Positions 9,360-18,188 of a stretch of 64,000 nt of DNA are shown here, one piece after another. The position numbers and the translations under genes are program-made. Position 1 is the stretch's first letter, and the number at the start of each line of letters is the position of its first letter. The notes under the pieces were generated by a model. The model was not told the DNA's origin and searched no databases. It saw only the letters and a program-made list of their open reading frames with translations. This stretch comes from Sphingomonadaceae bacterium (GTDB lineage: Bacteria; Pseudomonadota; Alphaproteobacteria; Sphingomonadales; Sphingomonadaceae). The stretch lies in contig JASBUR010000006.1 in the NCBI GenBank assembly GCA_030147805.1, forward strand, positions 124,001 to 188,000, in the 5' to 3' direction.

Positions 9360-10567
9360 CAGGCGTCCGCGAGCCCGACGATCGCCACCGACGAGACATT
9401 CTGGATCGGCGAGCCGCCGAGGTTGTGGCTGAGCGCGAGGGCGGGCGGATCCTGCCGCTGGCGGTCGCCGGCGCGGCCCAGCAGCTGCAGATAATTTTCG
9501 TAGATCATGCGAAGGCCCGAGGCGCCGATCGGATGGCCGAAGCATTTGAGCCCGCCGTCGATCTGGCAGGGAATCGTGCCGTCGGCATCGAAGAAGCCGT
9601 CGCGCACGTCCTTCCAGCCCTCGCCCTCCTTCGACACGAACAGATCCTCCATCGTTACCAGTTCGGTGATCGAGAAGCAGTCGTGCACCTCCATCAGGTC
9701 GATCTGTTCGCGCGGCCGGGTGATGCCGGCTTCTTCATAGGCCTTCGCCGCCGCGATGCGCGTGGTGTGGAAATAGCTGCCGTCCCAGCCGCCCGCCTGC
9801 TGCAGCTCCCAACCGTTCGAGGAGGAGACCTGGATCGCCTTGATCGTGACGAGGTCGCGCTTGCCGAGCGCGCGCGCGATCTCGGGCGTGGTGACGATCG
9901 CGCAGGCGGCGCCGTCGGACACGCCGCAGCAGTCGTAGAGACCGAGCGGCTCGGCGATCATCGGCGCGCCGAGCACGGTGTCGATATCGACCCGGTTGCG
10001 CAGATGCGCCTTGGGATTGCGCGCCCCATTGGCGTGGCTCTTGACCGACACATGCGCCATCGCGCGCTTGAGATCGTCCTTCCCGACGCCATGCTTGGCG
10101 CGGTAGGCGGCGGCGAGCTGCGCGAAATTGCCCGGCGCCGAGCCGGTGACGCCGACCATGTCGAAGGTGGTGCCGCGGCTGCGCACCGGTAGCCCGCCGT
10201 AGCCGGTGTCCTTCAACTTCTCGACGCCCATCGCCAGCGCGATGTCGGCGGCGCCCGACGCGACCGCATAGACCGCGCCGCGAAAGCTCTCGGTGCCGCT
10301 CGCGCAATAATTCTCGACCTTGGTGACGCCGATATTGGGCAGCCGCAGCGCGATCGACAGCGGGATGCCCGACGGGCCGATGTTGATCGCGTCGAAGGCG
10401 ACGCCGAGCCAGGCGGCGTCGATCTGGCTGGTCTCGATGCCGGCGTCGGCGACGGCCTCCTCGAACGCCTCGACCATCAGCGTGTCGGCGTCGTCCTGCC
10501 AGCGCTCGCCGAACCTCGCGCAGCCCATGCCGAGGATCGCCACCTTGTCCTTGATGCCGCGCGCCAT
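9359..10567 (-). CDS. Thiolase family protein, SCP-x/lipid-transfer type
   Basis: A 402-residue thiolase-fold protein of the SCP-x type, which cleaves beta-ketoacyl-CoA. The catalytic residues are visible: Cys88 in NYCASGTES, His295 in HDCF, His345 in GHPIGASG, and a C-terminal LGGSP. Retention of Cys and both His argues for true thiolysis, unlike the steroid retro-aldolase Ltp2, which has lost them (family knowledge). It overlaps its neighbours on both sides by one base. The gene directly upstream carries a DUF35 domain, a partner that thiolases of this group often need, so the two proteins probably form a complex. Confidence 0.88.
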   Translation of the reverse strand: MARGIKDKVAILGMGCARFGERWQDDADTLMVEAFEEAVADAGIETSQIDAAWLGVAFDAINIGPSGIPLSIALRLPNIGVTKVENYCASGTESFRGAVYAVASGAADIALAMGVEKLKDTGYGGLPVRSRGTTFDMVGVTGSAPGNFAQLAAAYRAKHGVGKDDLKRAMAHVSVKSHANGARNPKAHLRNRVDIDTVLGAPMIAEPLGLYDCCGVSDGAACAIVTTPEIARALGKRDLVTIKAIQVSSSNGWELQQAGGWDGSYFHTTRIAAAKAYEEAGITRPREQIDLMEVHDCFSITELVTMEDLFVSKEGEGWKDVRDGFFDADGTIPCQIDGGLKCFGHPIGASGLRMIYENYLQLLGRAGDRQRQDPPALALSHNLGGSPIQNVSSVAIVGLADA

Positions 10568-12018
10568 CAGCCTTCTCCTTCGTTCGCCGGGACGGCCTTC
10601 CAGAAATATTTGATGAAGTCGCGCTGCTCGTCGACGGCGTTGATGCGAAACACCATCCGCATCGCCCGGCCGACCTCGATGTCCGCCGCACTCGCCTCGG
10701 CGAACGCCGCGACGAGCCGCCCGCCGCCGTCGAAGTCGATCGTGCCATAATAGGTCGGCGGGTCGGGCGAATAGCTCAGGCTGTCGGCGGTGTAGGTGAC
10801 GATGCGCGCCGGCCGGTCGGCGAGCGGATAGTCCTCCTGCGTGCCGACGGCGCGGTCGTTGGGATTGACGCTGATGTCGGAGCGCGGGAACTGCACGGTA
10901 CCGGTCTTGGTGCAGCGGCCGCCGATGAGGCCGAGCACCGCCTTGCGGTGGCGGTAGAGCGTGCTTCCCGGCTGCTTCTGGTCGAGCTCGGCGCGCATGC
11001 CGCGCTCGAGCTCGACGAGGCCGCGGTGGAAAAGAAAGCGCTGATAATTGTCATCCGGCTGGCGGGCGGCGAGATGGCCTTGCACCCCACGGCGTCGCGG
11101 CAGCCGCGCCAGCGCGTCGGTCGTCTCGAGCAGCAGCACGTCGGCGCCCTGCCCGAAGCCCGCGACGAGGATGCGCTGCCCCGGCGTCGCCTGCTCGAGC
11201 ACCGCGGCGAGCATGAGCAGCGGATGCGCGGTGCCGGTGTCGCCGACGGTCGCCTGGAGCGCGTCGGCGACCGCCTCGGCGCGCACGCCGAGCTTCTTCG
11301 CGAGCCCGGCCGCGACGCCGCGCACGCTGACCGGAACGACGAGATGGTCGATCGTCTCGGCGGCGATCCCGGCTGCCGCCAGCGCATCGCCGATCGCGCC
11401 GCCGAGCAGTCGCGTATAGCCCTCGTCGCGAATCCAGCGGCTCTCCCAGCCATAGTCGAAGGTCGCGCCCGCGCGGCGGAAATGGTCGACGAAGTCGCTG
11501 GTGACGCTGTGCGTCGCCAGCACGCGCGCGATGACATCGCCGCGCCCGACGAGCAGCGCCGCGGCGCCGTCGCCCTGCATCAGCTCGCCTTCCGACGCCG
11601 CCCGCGCCTTGCGCAGATCGGCGGCCACGCAGAGCTGCGTCCGATCGCTCTCGAACGCGGCGAGCAACGCGCTGGTCGCGGCGCGCAGGCTGCCCGCGGC
11701 GTCGGTGGCCCGCGTCGCGTCGCCGAGCGTCAGCGCTTCCTTGACGATCCCGGCATTGAGCCGGTCGGCGAAGGGCAGCGTCGTCGAGGCCAGCGTCAGG
11801 CCGTCGACGGTCGCGCGGTCGATGCCGGTGAGGCAGTCGCGCGCGGCCTCGACCGCCATCGTCACCGCATCCTCGTCCCAGTTGGCGACCGCGCGCTCGC
11901 CCTTGGCGAGTCCGGCCAGTCCCGGCGCGAACCATTTGTTCGCGGCATGGATCGCCGCGCGCTGCAGGCGTCGCCGCGGGATATAGGCGCCGAACGCGAG
12001 GATGCCCGTCTGCGTCAT
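10567..12018 (-). CDS. KAS III/HMG-CoA-synthase-like protein fused to DUF35
   Basis: A 483-residue two-domain protein. Residues 1 to about 305 are a thiolase-superfamily fold resembling 3-oxoacyl-ACP synthase III or HMG-CoA synthase. Residues about 310-475 are a DUF35 domain (rubredoxin-like ribbon plus OB fold). The usual nucleophile site reads DAAGSLRAAT at 106-115, with Ser110 where the family has Cys. The zinc ribbon retains a single Cys369 (GGRCTKTG). The synthase half may therefore be non-catalytic or do different chemistry. It overlaps the SCP-x thiolase by one base. Archaeal thiolase/HMG-CoA-synthase/DUF35 complexes are the closest precedent I know. Confidence 0.82.
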   Translation of the reverse strand: MTQTGILAFGAYIPRRRLQRAAIHAANKWFAPGLAGLAKGERAVANWDEDAVTMAVEAARDCLTGIDRATVDGLTLASTTLPFADRLNAGIVKEALTLGDATRATDAAGSLRAATSALLAAFESDRTQLCVAADLRKARAASEGELMQGDGAAALLVGRGDVIARVLATHSVTSDFVDHFRRAGATFDYGWESRWIRDEGYTRLLGGAIGDALAAAGIAAETIDHLVVPVSVRGVAAGLAKKLGVRAEAVADALQATVGDTGTAHPLLMLAAVLEQATPGQRILVAGFGQGADVLLLETTDALARLPRRRGVQGHLAARQPDDNYQRFLFHRGLVELERGMRAELDQKQPGSTLYRHRKAVLGLIGGRCTKTGTVQFPRSDISVNPNDRAVGTQEDYPLADRPARIVTYTADSLSYSPDPPTYYGTIDFDGGGRLVAAFAEASAADIEVGRAMRMVFRINAVDEQRDFIKYFWKAVPANEGEG

Positions 12019-12080
12019 GTCGTCTCCGGATCAGGGATGGGAAGCATGGCCGATCGCCGGCCGCCGGACCAGCTGGCGGT

Positions 12081-12992
12081 TCAGACCGGGTCCCAGGGGA
12101 AGATGTCGGTCGACCGCTCCATGCCGTAGAAGCTCGAGCGGAAGGCCGGCAGCAGGTCGCTGGCGATCGTCGCCGCGGTCCAGCCTTCGGAGCGGTGGAG
12201 CGAGCGGATCGGCCGCGGCTTCGACATCAGGAAGATCTCGTTCTTGCGCACCGCGAAGATCTGGTTGGTGACCTCTGCCGACGCATCCGAGGCGAGGAAG
12301 GCGACGAGCGGCGCGATCTTGTCGGCGGTCATCGTCTTCATCCGTTCGACGCGCGCCGCCTCCGCGGGCGTGGTCGGCGGGATCGTCGCGATCATCCGGC
12401 TCCACGCGAAAGGCGCGATGCAGTTCGAGCGCACCCCGGCGCGCGCCATGTCGAGCGCGATCGACTGCGACAGCCCGACGATGCCCATCTTGGCCGCCGA
12501 ATAATTGGCCTGGCCGAAATTGCCGATCAGCCCCGAGGTCGAGGTGAAGTGGATGAAGCTGCCCGAGCCCTGGTCGCGGAAATAGGGCGTCGCCGCCTTC
12601 GAGACGTTGAAGGCGCCGTGCAGGTGAACGTCGATTACGGCGCGCCAGTCCTCGTGGCTCATCTTGTGCCAGATGCGGTCGCGCAGGATGCCGGCGTTGT
12701 TCACCACCGCGTCGATCCGCCCGAAGCGCTCGACCGCATCGCCGACGATCGACGCGGCGCCGGCGGGGTCGGTGACGCTCGCCATATTGGCATGCGCGCG
12801 CCCGCCCGCCGCCACGATGTCGGCGACGGTCTGCGCCGCCGGGCCGACGTCGCCGCCCTCGCCCTCCGACGAGACGCCGGGATCGTTGACGACCACCGCC
12901 GCGCCCTCGCGCGCGCAGAGCAGCGCGATCTCGCGGCCGATGCCGCGGCCCGCGCCGGTGACGGCGACGGTACGCCCCTCGAGCATCGCCAT
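12081..12992 (-). CDS. SDR oxidoreductase, multifunctional-enzyme-type hydroxyacyl-CoA dehydrogenase
   Basis: A 303-residue SDR whose motifs match the dehydrogenase part of peroxisomal multifunctional enzyme 2 (17beta-HSD4). TGAGRGIG is at 12-19, the insertion NDPGVSSEGEGG follows strand 2, and NNAG is at 98-101. Ser151, Tyr164 and Lys168 lie in the stretch around TSTSGLIGNFGQANYSAAK. The role is probably oxidation of a 3-hydroxyacyl-CoA to the ketoacyl-CoA cleaved by the thiolase two genes downstream. The C-terminal extension of about 60 residues (RPIRSLHRSEGW onward) also occurs in that group. It is second in the GlcG-to-CoA-transferase operon. Confidence 0.87.
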   Translation of the reverse strand: MAMLEGRTVAVTGAGRGIGREIALLCAREGAAVVVNDPGVSSEGEGGDVGPAAQTVADIVAAGGRAHANMASVTDPAGAASIVGDAVERFGRIDAVVNNAGILRDRIWHKMSHEDWRAVIDVHLHGAFNVSKAATPYFRDQGSGSFIHFTSTSGLIGNFGQANYSAAKMGIVGLSQSIALDMARAGVRSNCIAPFAWSRMIATIPPTTPAEAARVERMKTMTADKIAPLVAFLASDASAEVTNQIFAVRKNEIFLMSKPRPIRSLHRSEGWTAATIASDLLPAFRSSFYGMERSTDIFPWDPV

Positions 12993-13010
12993 ATCTCGCT
13001 CTTGCTCCCT

Positions 13011-13433
13011 TCAGCTGCCCAGCGCGGCCAGCCCCGCCTCGGCGACGACCATGTCCTGCTCATAATGGCCGCCGCTGACGCCGATGCCGCCGATCACCTG
13101 GCCCGCCTCGGTGATCGGGTAGCCGCCGCCGAACACGACCAGACGCGGCGTATGGACGATGCCGTGCAACAGCGGAGGATCGTTCTTGATGAAGTCGAAC
13201 CAGCCGTGCGTCGGGATGCCGAAGCTCACCGATGTGTAGGCCTTGTTGATGGCGATCTCCACCGACAGCAGCGGCGCGCCGTCCATCCGGCGCAGCGCTT
13301 TCAGAATGCCCGATTCATCGACGATCGCAATGACCATCGGCGTGCCGATCTCGAGCGCCTTGGCGGTCGCCGCCTCGATCAGCCGGTCGCTCGCGGCTTG
13401 GGTGATCGACAAGCGGGAGATTGCATTGGTCAT
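13011..13433 (-). CDS. GlcG/HbpS family (DUF336) protein
   Basis: A 140-residue single-domain protein with the GlcG/HbpS fold: an N-terminal helix, IVDESGILKALRRMDGAP, and a Gly-rich VFGGGYPIT...VIGGIGVSGG end. The family includes heme-binding HbpS and poorly understood partners of catabolic operons. The ATG at 13433 follows GAAGGA; a longer frame from 13457 lacks a Shine-Dalgarno. It leads the leftward operon SDR-synthase/DUF35-thiolase-CoA transferase and is divergent from receptor 2 across a region with two shared operator elements. No enzymatic role can be assigned; a small-molecule chaperone or isomerase is possible. Confidence 0.82.
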   Translation of the reverse strand: MTNAISRLSITQAASDRLIEAATAKALEIGTPMVIAIVDESGILKALRRMDGAPLLSVEIAINKAYTSVSFGIPTHGWFDFIKNDPPLLHGIVHTPRLVVFGGGYPITEAGQVIGGIGVSGGHYEQDMVVAEAGLAALGS

Positions 13434-13451
13434 CGAGTGTCCTTCCCTAAG

Positions 13452-13524
13452 TTGCATACATAAATGTCCAAATTGCCCGCGTTTTGCGCGAATGTCCGTC
13501 GTATAGATGCTCTATTGCATCCAA
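13452..13524. promoter_or_regulatory. Paired TTGCATNCAA elements in a divergent control region
   Basis: TTGCATACAT (13452-13461, one mismatch) and TTGCATCCAA (13515-13524, exact) are 63 bp apart. They lie between the divergent starts of the GlcG-like gene (13433) and receptor 2 (13602). The placement suits an operator controlling both operons, with one element close to each start. Confidence 0.55.
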
Positions 13525-13601
13525 CCTGTCGAATGTCTATGCATGGTGGCACGTGAGCGGCCCGTCCAGAGGCCGCAGCCAAACGGGTGGGGAGGATGAT
13601 C

Positions 13602-16022
13602 ATGAAATCGTTCGGAGTTCGCACGCTTCTCGTCACGACGAGCCTCTTCGGCCTCGTCCAGCACGCGCAGGCGCAGGAAGCCGCATCGGCGGCGGCACCG
13701 GCCGAGCAGGCGGCGGCCGAGGTCAGTGCCGACGAGATCATCGTCACCGCGCAACGCCGTGCGCAGAACCTGCAGGACGTGCCGCTGGCCATCTCGGTGA
13801 TCTCGTCGGAGAATCTCGAAAAGAGCAATTTCACGACGATCGCCGACGTGCAGTTCCTGTCGCCCGGCGTGAACTACAACGCCAATTTCGGCGGCGGCTT
13901 CAACATTCGCGGCGTCGGCACGCAGTCGCTGCTGATGACCGCCGAACAGTCGGTCGGCCTGGTGATCGACGACGTCGTCCAGGGGCTGCCCGAGGTCTCG
14001 TTCGCGGGACCAAGCTATCAGAGCCTCGGCGACGTTGAACGGATCGAGGTGCTCAAGGGGCCGCAGGGCACGCTGTTCGGCAAGAACAGCTCGGCGGGCG
14101 TCATCCATATCGTCACCAAGAACCCCGTGCTCGCTGAGACGTCGATCGACGGCTCGGTATCCTACGGCACCAAGGACGAGATCAACGCCAACGCCAACGC
14201 GAACATCGCGCTCGCCGACGGCCTCGCCGCGCGGATCAGCAGTACCTACCAGCGCCGCGACGGGTTCGTGCAGAACCTGTTCGATGGCCGCGATCACTGG
14301 GGCTACAATCGCTTCAACATCCGCGGCAAGCTGCTCTGGGAGCCGACTCCCGAGCTGCGCGTGCTGCTTTCCGCCGACTATCGGCACCTCGAGGACGACG
14401 CCAACGGCCTGTGGACGTTGCGGCTGTGCGGCAGCGGCAACGGCGCGTTCAACCCGTGCAACATCGTGCGCCCGCTCGGCGTCGTGCCCGGACCGCGCAA
14501 CCTCGACGTCGCGGTCGAAGGCGACAATTTCACCAAGCAGACCGCCTATGCGTTCACCGGCAAAGTCGAATATGATCTCGGGTCGGCGACGCTGACCTCG
14601 ATCACCGCCTTCCGCGACCTCAACCAGCCGATCCTCGTCGACACCGACGCGACGCCGCGGCCGGTGTACAGCTTCAACCGCAACACCTCGGGGGGCAACC
14701 AGTTCACGCAGGAGCTGCGCGTCAACGGCAACAGCGGAATCCTCGACTACACGGTCGGCGGCTTCTACTACAAAGCTGACCCGAGCCAGACCGGGCGCAA
14801 TGCCGGCACGCTCGGGCTGCTTCCCGACAGCTCCCCGATCCTGCTCTCGGCGAACTCGATCGGTCCGTTCTCGGGCTCGGGCGCCGGGTCGGACGTCGAG
14901 GCCAAGGTCAAGAGCTTCGCGCTGTTCGGACAGCTCGAGGCCGAGGTCGTCACCGGCCTGACGCTGATCGCCGGCGGCCGCTACACCAAGGACGACGTCA
15001 CGCAGCGCATCGACTATTTCGCGGTGCCGTTCATCTGCCGCGCCGCCTTCGCGCTGGTCGCCGGCGCGGCGTGCAACTCGATCGCGCTGCCGGCCTCGTC
15101 GCCGACGGCGAAGGTCGAGGCCGACAAGTTCACCTACAAGCTGACCGCGAAATATGACCTGAGCGACGACGTCAACGTCTATGCGACCTACGCGACCGGC
15201 TACAAGGGGCCGATGATCTCGCACCCGGCGAACCAGCCGCAATTGCTGCTGCGCCCGGAGACGTCAAAATCCTATGAGATCGGCGTGAAGGCATCGCTGT
15301 TCGACCGCGCGGTCACGCTCAACGTCGACGCCTTCAAGGTCACCTACGACGACTTCCAGGGCCAGCAGCGCGTCGGCTCGCCGCCGGTGTTCTTCTACAC
15401 CACGACCAACGCCGGCGGCCTGCAGACCAAGGGGGTCGAGGGCGACCTGAGCTGGCGCGCAGCGCCCGGCTTCACGCTCGCCGGCAACTTCGCCTACACG
15501 CCGACCAAGTTCACCGAATATGCGCTGCAGTGCTTCGACCGCTATACCAACCCCGGCACACCCGCGGGCCAGTGCACCTATCTCGCGCCCGGGTTGCCTG
15601 CCACGGCACCGCTGCAGTTCAACGCCGCCGGCTATCCGCTGATCTACTCGCCGAAATGGACCTACAGCCTGTCCGCCGATTATGAGACCGACATCAGCAA
15701 CGACCTGACCTTCAGCGCCTTTGCCGCCTGGAACTACCGCAGCAAGAGCTACGGCATCGTCGCCGACCCCAATTCGATCAACCCGGGCTACGGGCTGCTC
15801 AACGGCGAAATCGGCATCGGCCGCCAGGACGGCCGCTGGCGGCTGTCGCTGTTCGCGCGCAACCTGTTCGACAAATATTTCGTCGCCGGCATCTTCCGGA
15901 CGCCGTTCGACGCGGGGACCTACAATTCCACGCCGTTGTCGACGCTCGGCTATTCGAACATCCCGGCGATGGACTCGAGCCGTACCGTCGGCGTGAAGCT
16001 CAACTTCGCTTTCGGCAGCTGA
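13602..16022 (+). CDS. TonB-dependent receptor (island receptor 2)
   Basis: An 806-residue outer-membrane receptor. The signal peptide is the first ~25 residues, ending near VQHAQAQ, followed by SADEIIVTAQRRAQNLQDVP, the sphingomonad-type TonB box and start of the plug. RIEVLKGPQGTLFGKNSSAGVI marks the end of the plug, and the barrel runs to a C-terminal LNFAFGS. The ATG at 13602 is preferred because GGGGAGG lies 7 bp upstream, while ATG 13596 is too close to it. It is the first gene of an operon with an MFS permease (1 bp gap), an SDR and a GntR regulator. The ligand is probably the island substrate. Confidence 0.92.
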   Translation: MKSFGVRTLLVTTSLFGLVQHAQAQEAASAAAPAEQAAAEVSADEIIVTAQRRAQNLQDVPLAISVISSENLEKSNFTTIADVQFLSPGVNYNANFGGGFNIRGVGTQSLLMTAEQSVGLVIDDVVQGLPEVSFAGPSYQSLGDVERIEVLKGPQGTLFGKNSSAGVIHIVTKNPVLAETSIDGSVSYGTKDEINANANANIALADGLAARISSTYQRRDGFVQNLFDGRDHWGYNRFNIRGKLLWEPTPELRVLLSADYRHLEDDANGLWTLRLCGSGNGAFNPCNIVRPLGVVPGPRNLDVAVEGDNFTKQTAYAFTGKVEYDLGSATLTSITAFRDLNQPILVDTDATPRPVYSFNRNTSGGNQFTQELRVNGNSGILDYTVGGFYYKADPSQTGRNAGTLGLLPDSSPILLSANSIGPFSGSGAGSDVEAKVKSFALFGQLEAEVVTGLTLIAGGRYTKDDVTQRIDYFAVPFICRAAFALVAGAACNSIALPASSPTAKVEADKFTYKLTAKYDLSDDVNVYATYATGYKGPMISHPANQPQLLLRPETSKSYEIGVKASLFDRAVTLNVDAFKVTYDDFQGQQRVGSPPVFFYTTTNAGGLQTKGVEGDLSWRAAPGFTLAGNFAYTPTKFTEYALQCFDRYTNPGTPAGQCTYLAPGLPATAPLQFNAAGYPLIYSPKWTYSLSADYETDISNDLTFSAFAAWNYRSKSYGIVADPNSINPGYGLLNGEIGIGRQDGRWRLSLFARNLFDKYFVAGIFRTPFDAGTYNSTPLSTLGYSNIPAMDSSRTVGVKLNFAFGS

Positions 16023-16023
16023 C

Positions 16024-17352
16024 ATGGCGGGCGTCGGGGCTGACTCCCCGGTCCCGGCGCCGCCGCAAGCGACAACTCCCAGCGCAGGCTGGCTGGTGGG
16101 CCTGCTCACCACCGGCTTCGCGCTGAATTTGCTCGACCGCCAGATCATCAACATCCTCGCCGAGCCGATCAAACGCGATCTGGGACTCGCCGACTGGCAG
16201 GTGGGGGCGCTCAGCGGCCTGTCGTTCGCGCTGCTCTACAGCGTCGCCGCGCTGCCGATCGCGCGGCTTGCCGACCGGTCGAACCGCGTCACCATCGTCG
16301 GCCTCGCCATCCTGGTCTGGAGCTTCTTCACCGCCGCCTGCGGGCTGGCGGCCAGTTTCATCCAGCTGCTGTTGCTGCGCATCGGCGTCGGCATCGGCGA
16401 AGCCGGCGGCGCGCCGCCGTCGCAGTCGCTCATCGCCGACAGCTTTCCGCCGGAAAGGCGGTCGAGCGCGCTGGCGATCTTCGCGATGGGGTCGCCGATA
16501 GGCGCGTCGGTCGGGCTGATCGGCGGCGGCATGCTCGCCGGCGTCATCGGCTGGCGCTGGACGCTGGTCTGCGCCGGGGTGCCGGGGCTGCTCGTCGGCG
16601 CGCTGGTGCTGCTGTCGCTGCGCGATCCGCGTCCGCACCGCCTCGCCGCCGCGATGCCGGGCCTGCGCGCCTCGCTGGCGTTGCTGCTGTCGCGCCGCGC
16701 CTTCCTGCTGATGGCGCTCGGCTCGGCGATGCTCGGCTTCGTCAACTATGGCGCGATGGCGTTTGCGGGCTCCTTTTACCTGCGCAACCATCTGACGGAG
16801 CTGACGACGCTCGGCGCGGCGATCGGGCAGCAGCCGCTCGGCGTCATCGGGATCGGGCTCGGCCTCCTCGGCACGATCGGCGGCGTGCTCGGCTCGATCG
16901 TCGGCGGCCGGCTCGGCGACCGCTTCGGCCTGCGTGACGCGCGCGCGCTGGCGCTGATCCCCGCGGCTGGATCGGTGCTGTGCGCCGCGAGCTATGTGGT
17001 GATGTTCACGCTGCCGAACGCCGCCGCCTCGCTCGTGACCTTCGCGGCGGCGTCCTTCTTCTCCAACCTCTGGTACGGCCCCGGCACGCTCGGGCTACAG
17101 CGGCTTGCTGGCGCGAACGCCAAGGCGACCGCACTAGCGGTGGCGCTGTTCGTCAACAGCGCGATCGGCATGAGCCTCGGCCCGCTGCTGATGGGCCTCG
17201 CCAGCGACACGCTGGCGCCGAGTCTCGGCGAGGGCGAAGGGCTTCGGATGGGGATCCTGATCGGCCTGTCGGCGGGGCTGGTGTCCGGCCTGCTCTACTG
17301 GCTGGCGAGCCGGCGGATCGCCGGCGAGATCGCCAGGGCGGAGCAGGCGTGA
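16024..17352 (+). CDS. MFS transporter, Spinster-like
   Basis: A 442-residue inner-membrane permease with about 12 hydrophobic segments. The N-terminus has LLDRQIINILAEPIKRDLGL and the first cytoplasmic loop ARLADRSNR, followed by GIGEAGGAPPSQSLIADSFPPERR, all characteristic of Spinster-like MFS proteins common in sphingomonad catabolic clusters. It starts one base after the receptor 2 stop and its own stop overlaps the next gene by 4 bp. It would carry the receptor 2 ligand or a product across the inner membrane. The direction of transport cannot be told. Confidence 0.88.
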   Translation: MAGVGADSPVPAPPQATTPSAGWLVGLLTTGFALNLLDRQIINILAEPIKRDLGLADWQVGALSGLSFALLYSVAALPIARLADRSNRVTIVGLAILVWSFFTAACGLAASFIQLLLLRIGVGIGEAGGAPPSQSLIADSFPPERRSSALAIFAMGSPIGASVGLIGGGMLAGVIGWRWTLVCAGVPGLLVGALVLLSLRDPRPHRLAAAMPGLRASLALLLSRRAFLLMALGSAMLGFVNYGAMAFAGSFYLRNHLTELTTLGAAIGQQPLGVIGIGLGLLGTIGGVLGSIVGGRLGDRFGLRDARALALIPAAGSVLCAASYVVMFTLPNAAASLVTFAAASFFSNLWYGPGTLGLQRLAGANAKATALAVALFVNSAIGMSLGPLLMGLASDTLAPSLGEGEGLRMGILIGLSAGLVSGLLYWLASRRIAGEIARAEQA

Positions 17353-18110
17353 GGATCGGCGGCAGCGGCGTGATCGTCGCCGGCGGCGGCTCGGGGCTCG
17401 GGCTCGTCACCGCGACGCGGCTGCGCGACGCCGGCGCCAGCGTGGGCGTTCTCGATCTGCAGGCCGGCGGCTGGGACGGCGCCTTCGCCGAAGCCGACGT
17501 CGCCGACGAGCTTGCGGTCGGGCGGGCGTTCGACCGGCTGGTGCCCGCGCTCGGCGAGCTCCGGATCCTGCTCAACACCGCCGGCACCGGCCACTCGGGC
17601 CTGTCGGTCGGCCCGCACCGCAAGGTCACCGCCGCCGGCTTCCGCCGCGTCCTCGAGGTCAACACGCTCGGCAGCTTCCTCCTCGCGCAGGCCGCGGCGG
17701 AACGGATGCTGGCCGGCGATCCCGACGACCAGGGCGAACGCGGCGTGATCATCAACACCTCGTCGATCGTCGCGATGGAGGGTCAGATCGGCACCGCCGC
17801 CTACGCCGCCGCCAAGGGCGGGATCGATGCGATGACGCTGCCGCTCGCCCGCGAGTTCGCGCGCTACGGCATCCGAGTCATGACGATCGCCCCGGGAATC
17901 TTCGAAACGCCGATGTTCTCGAACGCGAGGGGGCCGATGGTCGACTGGCTGCGCGCGCAGGTGCAGTTCCCCGAGCGCCCCGGCGAGGCGGACGAGTTCG
18001 CCGACGCGGTGCGCGCCATCGTCGAGAACCGCATGTTCAACGGCACCGTCGTTCGTCTCGACGGCGCCTTTCGCGTGCCGGCGGGCCGCAGCGACTGGTG
18101 GGAAGACTGA
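17349..18110 (+). CDS. SDR oxidoreductase, 17beta-HSD10-like
   Basis: A 253-residue SDR with AGGGSGLG at 11-18 in place of the usual TGxxxGxG, a following LDLQ acidic cue for NAD, and the triad Ser139, Tyr152 and Lys156. The stretch MEGQIGTAAYAAAKGG and TIAPGIFETPMF resembles 3-hydroxyacyl-CoA dehydrogenase type 2 (HSD17B10). Oxidation of short or branched 3-hydroxyacyl-CoA is therefore the best guess, and oxidation of ring alcohols is also possible. The start is GTG at 17349, overlapping the MFS stop by 4 bp. An upstream extension of the frame lies inside the MFS gene and is not used. Confidence 0.86.
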   Translation: MRIGGSGVIVAGGGSGLGLVTATRLRDAGASVGVLDLQAGGWDGAFAEADVADELAVGRAFDRLVPALGELRILLNTAGTGHSGLSVGPHRKVTAAGFRRVLEVNTLGSFLLAQAAAERMLAGDPDDQGERGVIINTSSIVAMEGQIGTAAYAAAKGGIDAMTLPLAREFARYGIRVMTIAPGIFETPMFSNARGPMVDWLRAQVQFPERPGEADEFADAVRAIVENRMFNGTVVRLDGAFRVPAGRSDWWED

Positions 18111-18188
18111 ACCGCGCCCGCCGTCTCGACGAGGGCAAGTCAGTGTCGTAGGCAGGACGCGAACGGCAACGGTGCAGGAAGGGGAGCA

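Noticed and set aside
13512-15242. Long open frame of 576 codons on the minus strand across receptor 2
   Set aside because: It mirrors the codon structure of the receptor gene, is rich in Arg, Ala, Gly and Asp, shows no family motif, and overlaps a well-supported gene. Such antisense frames are expected at this GC content.
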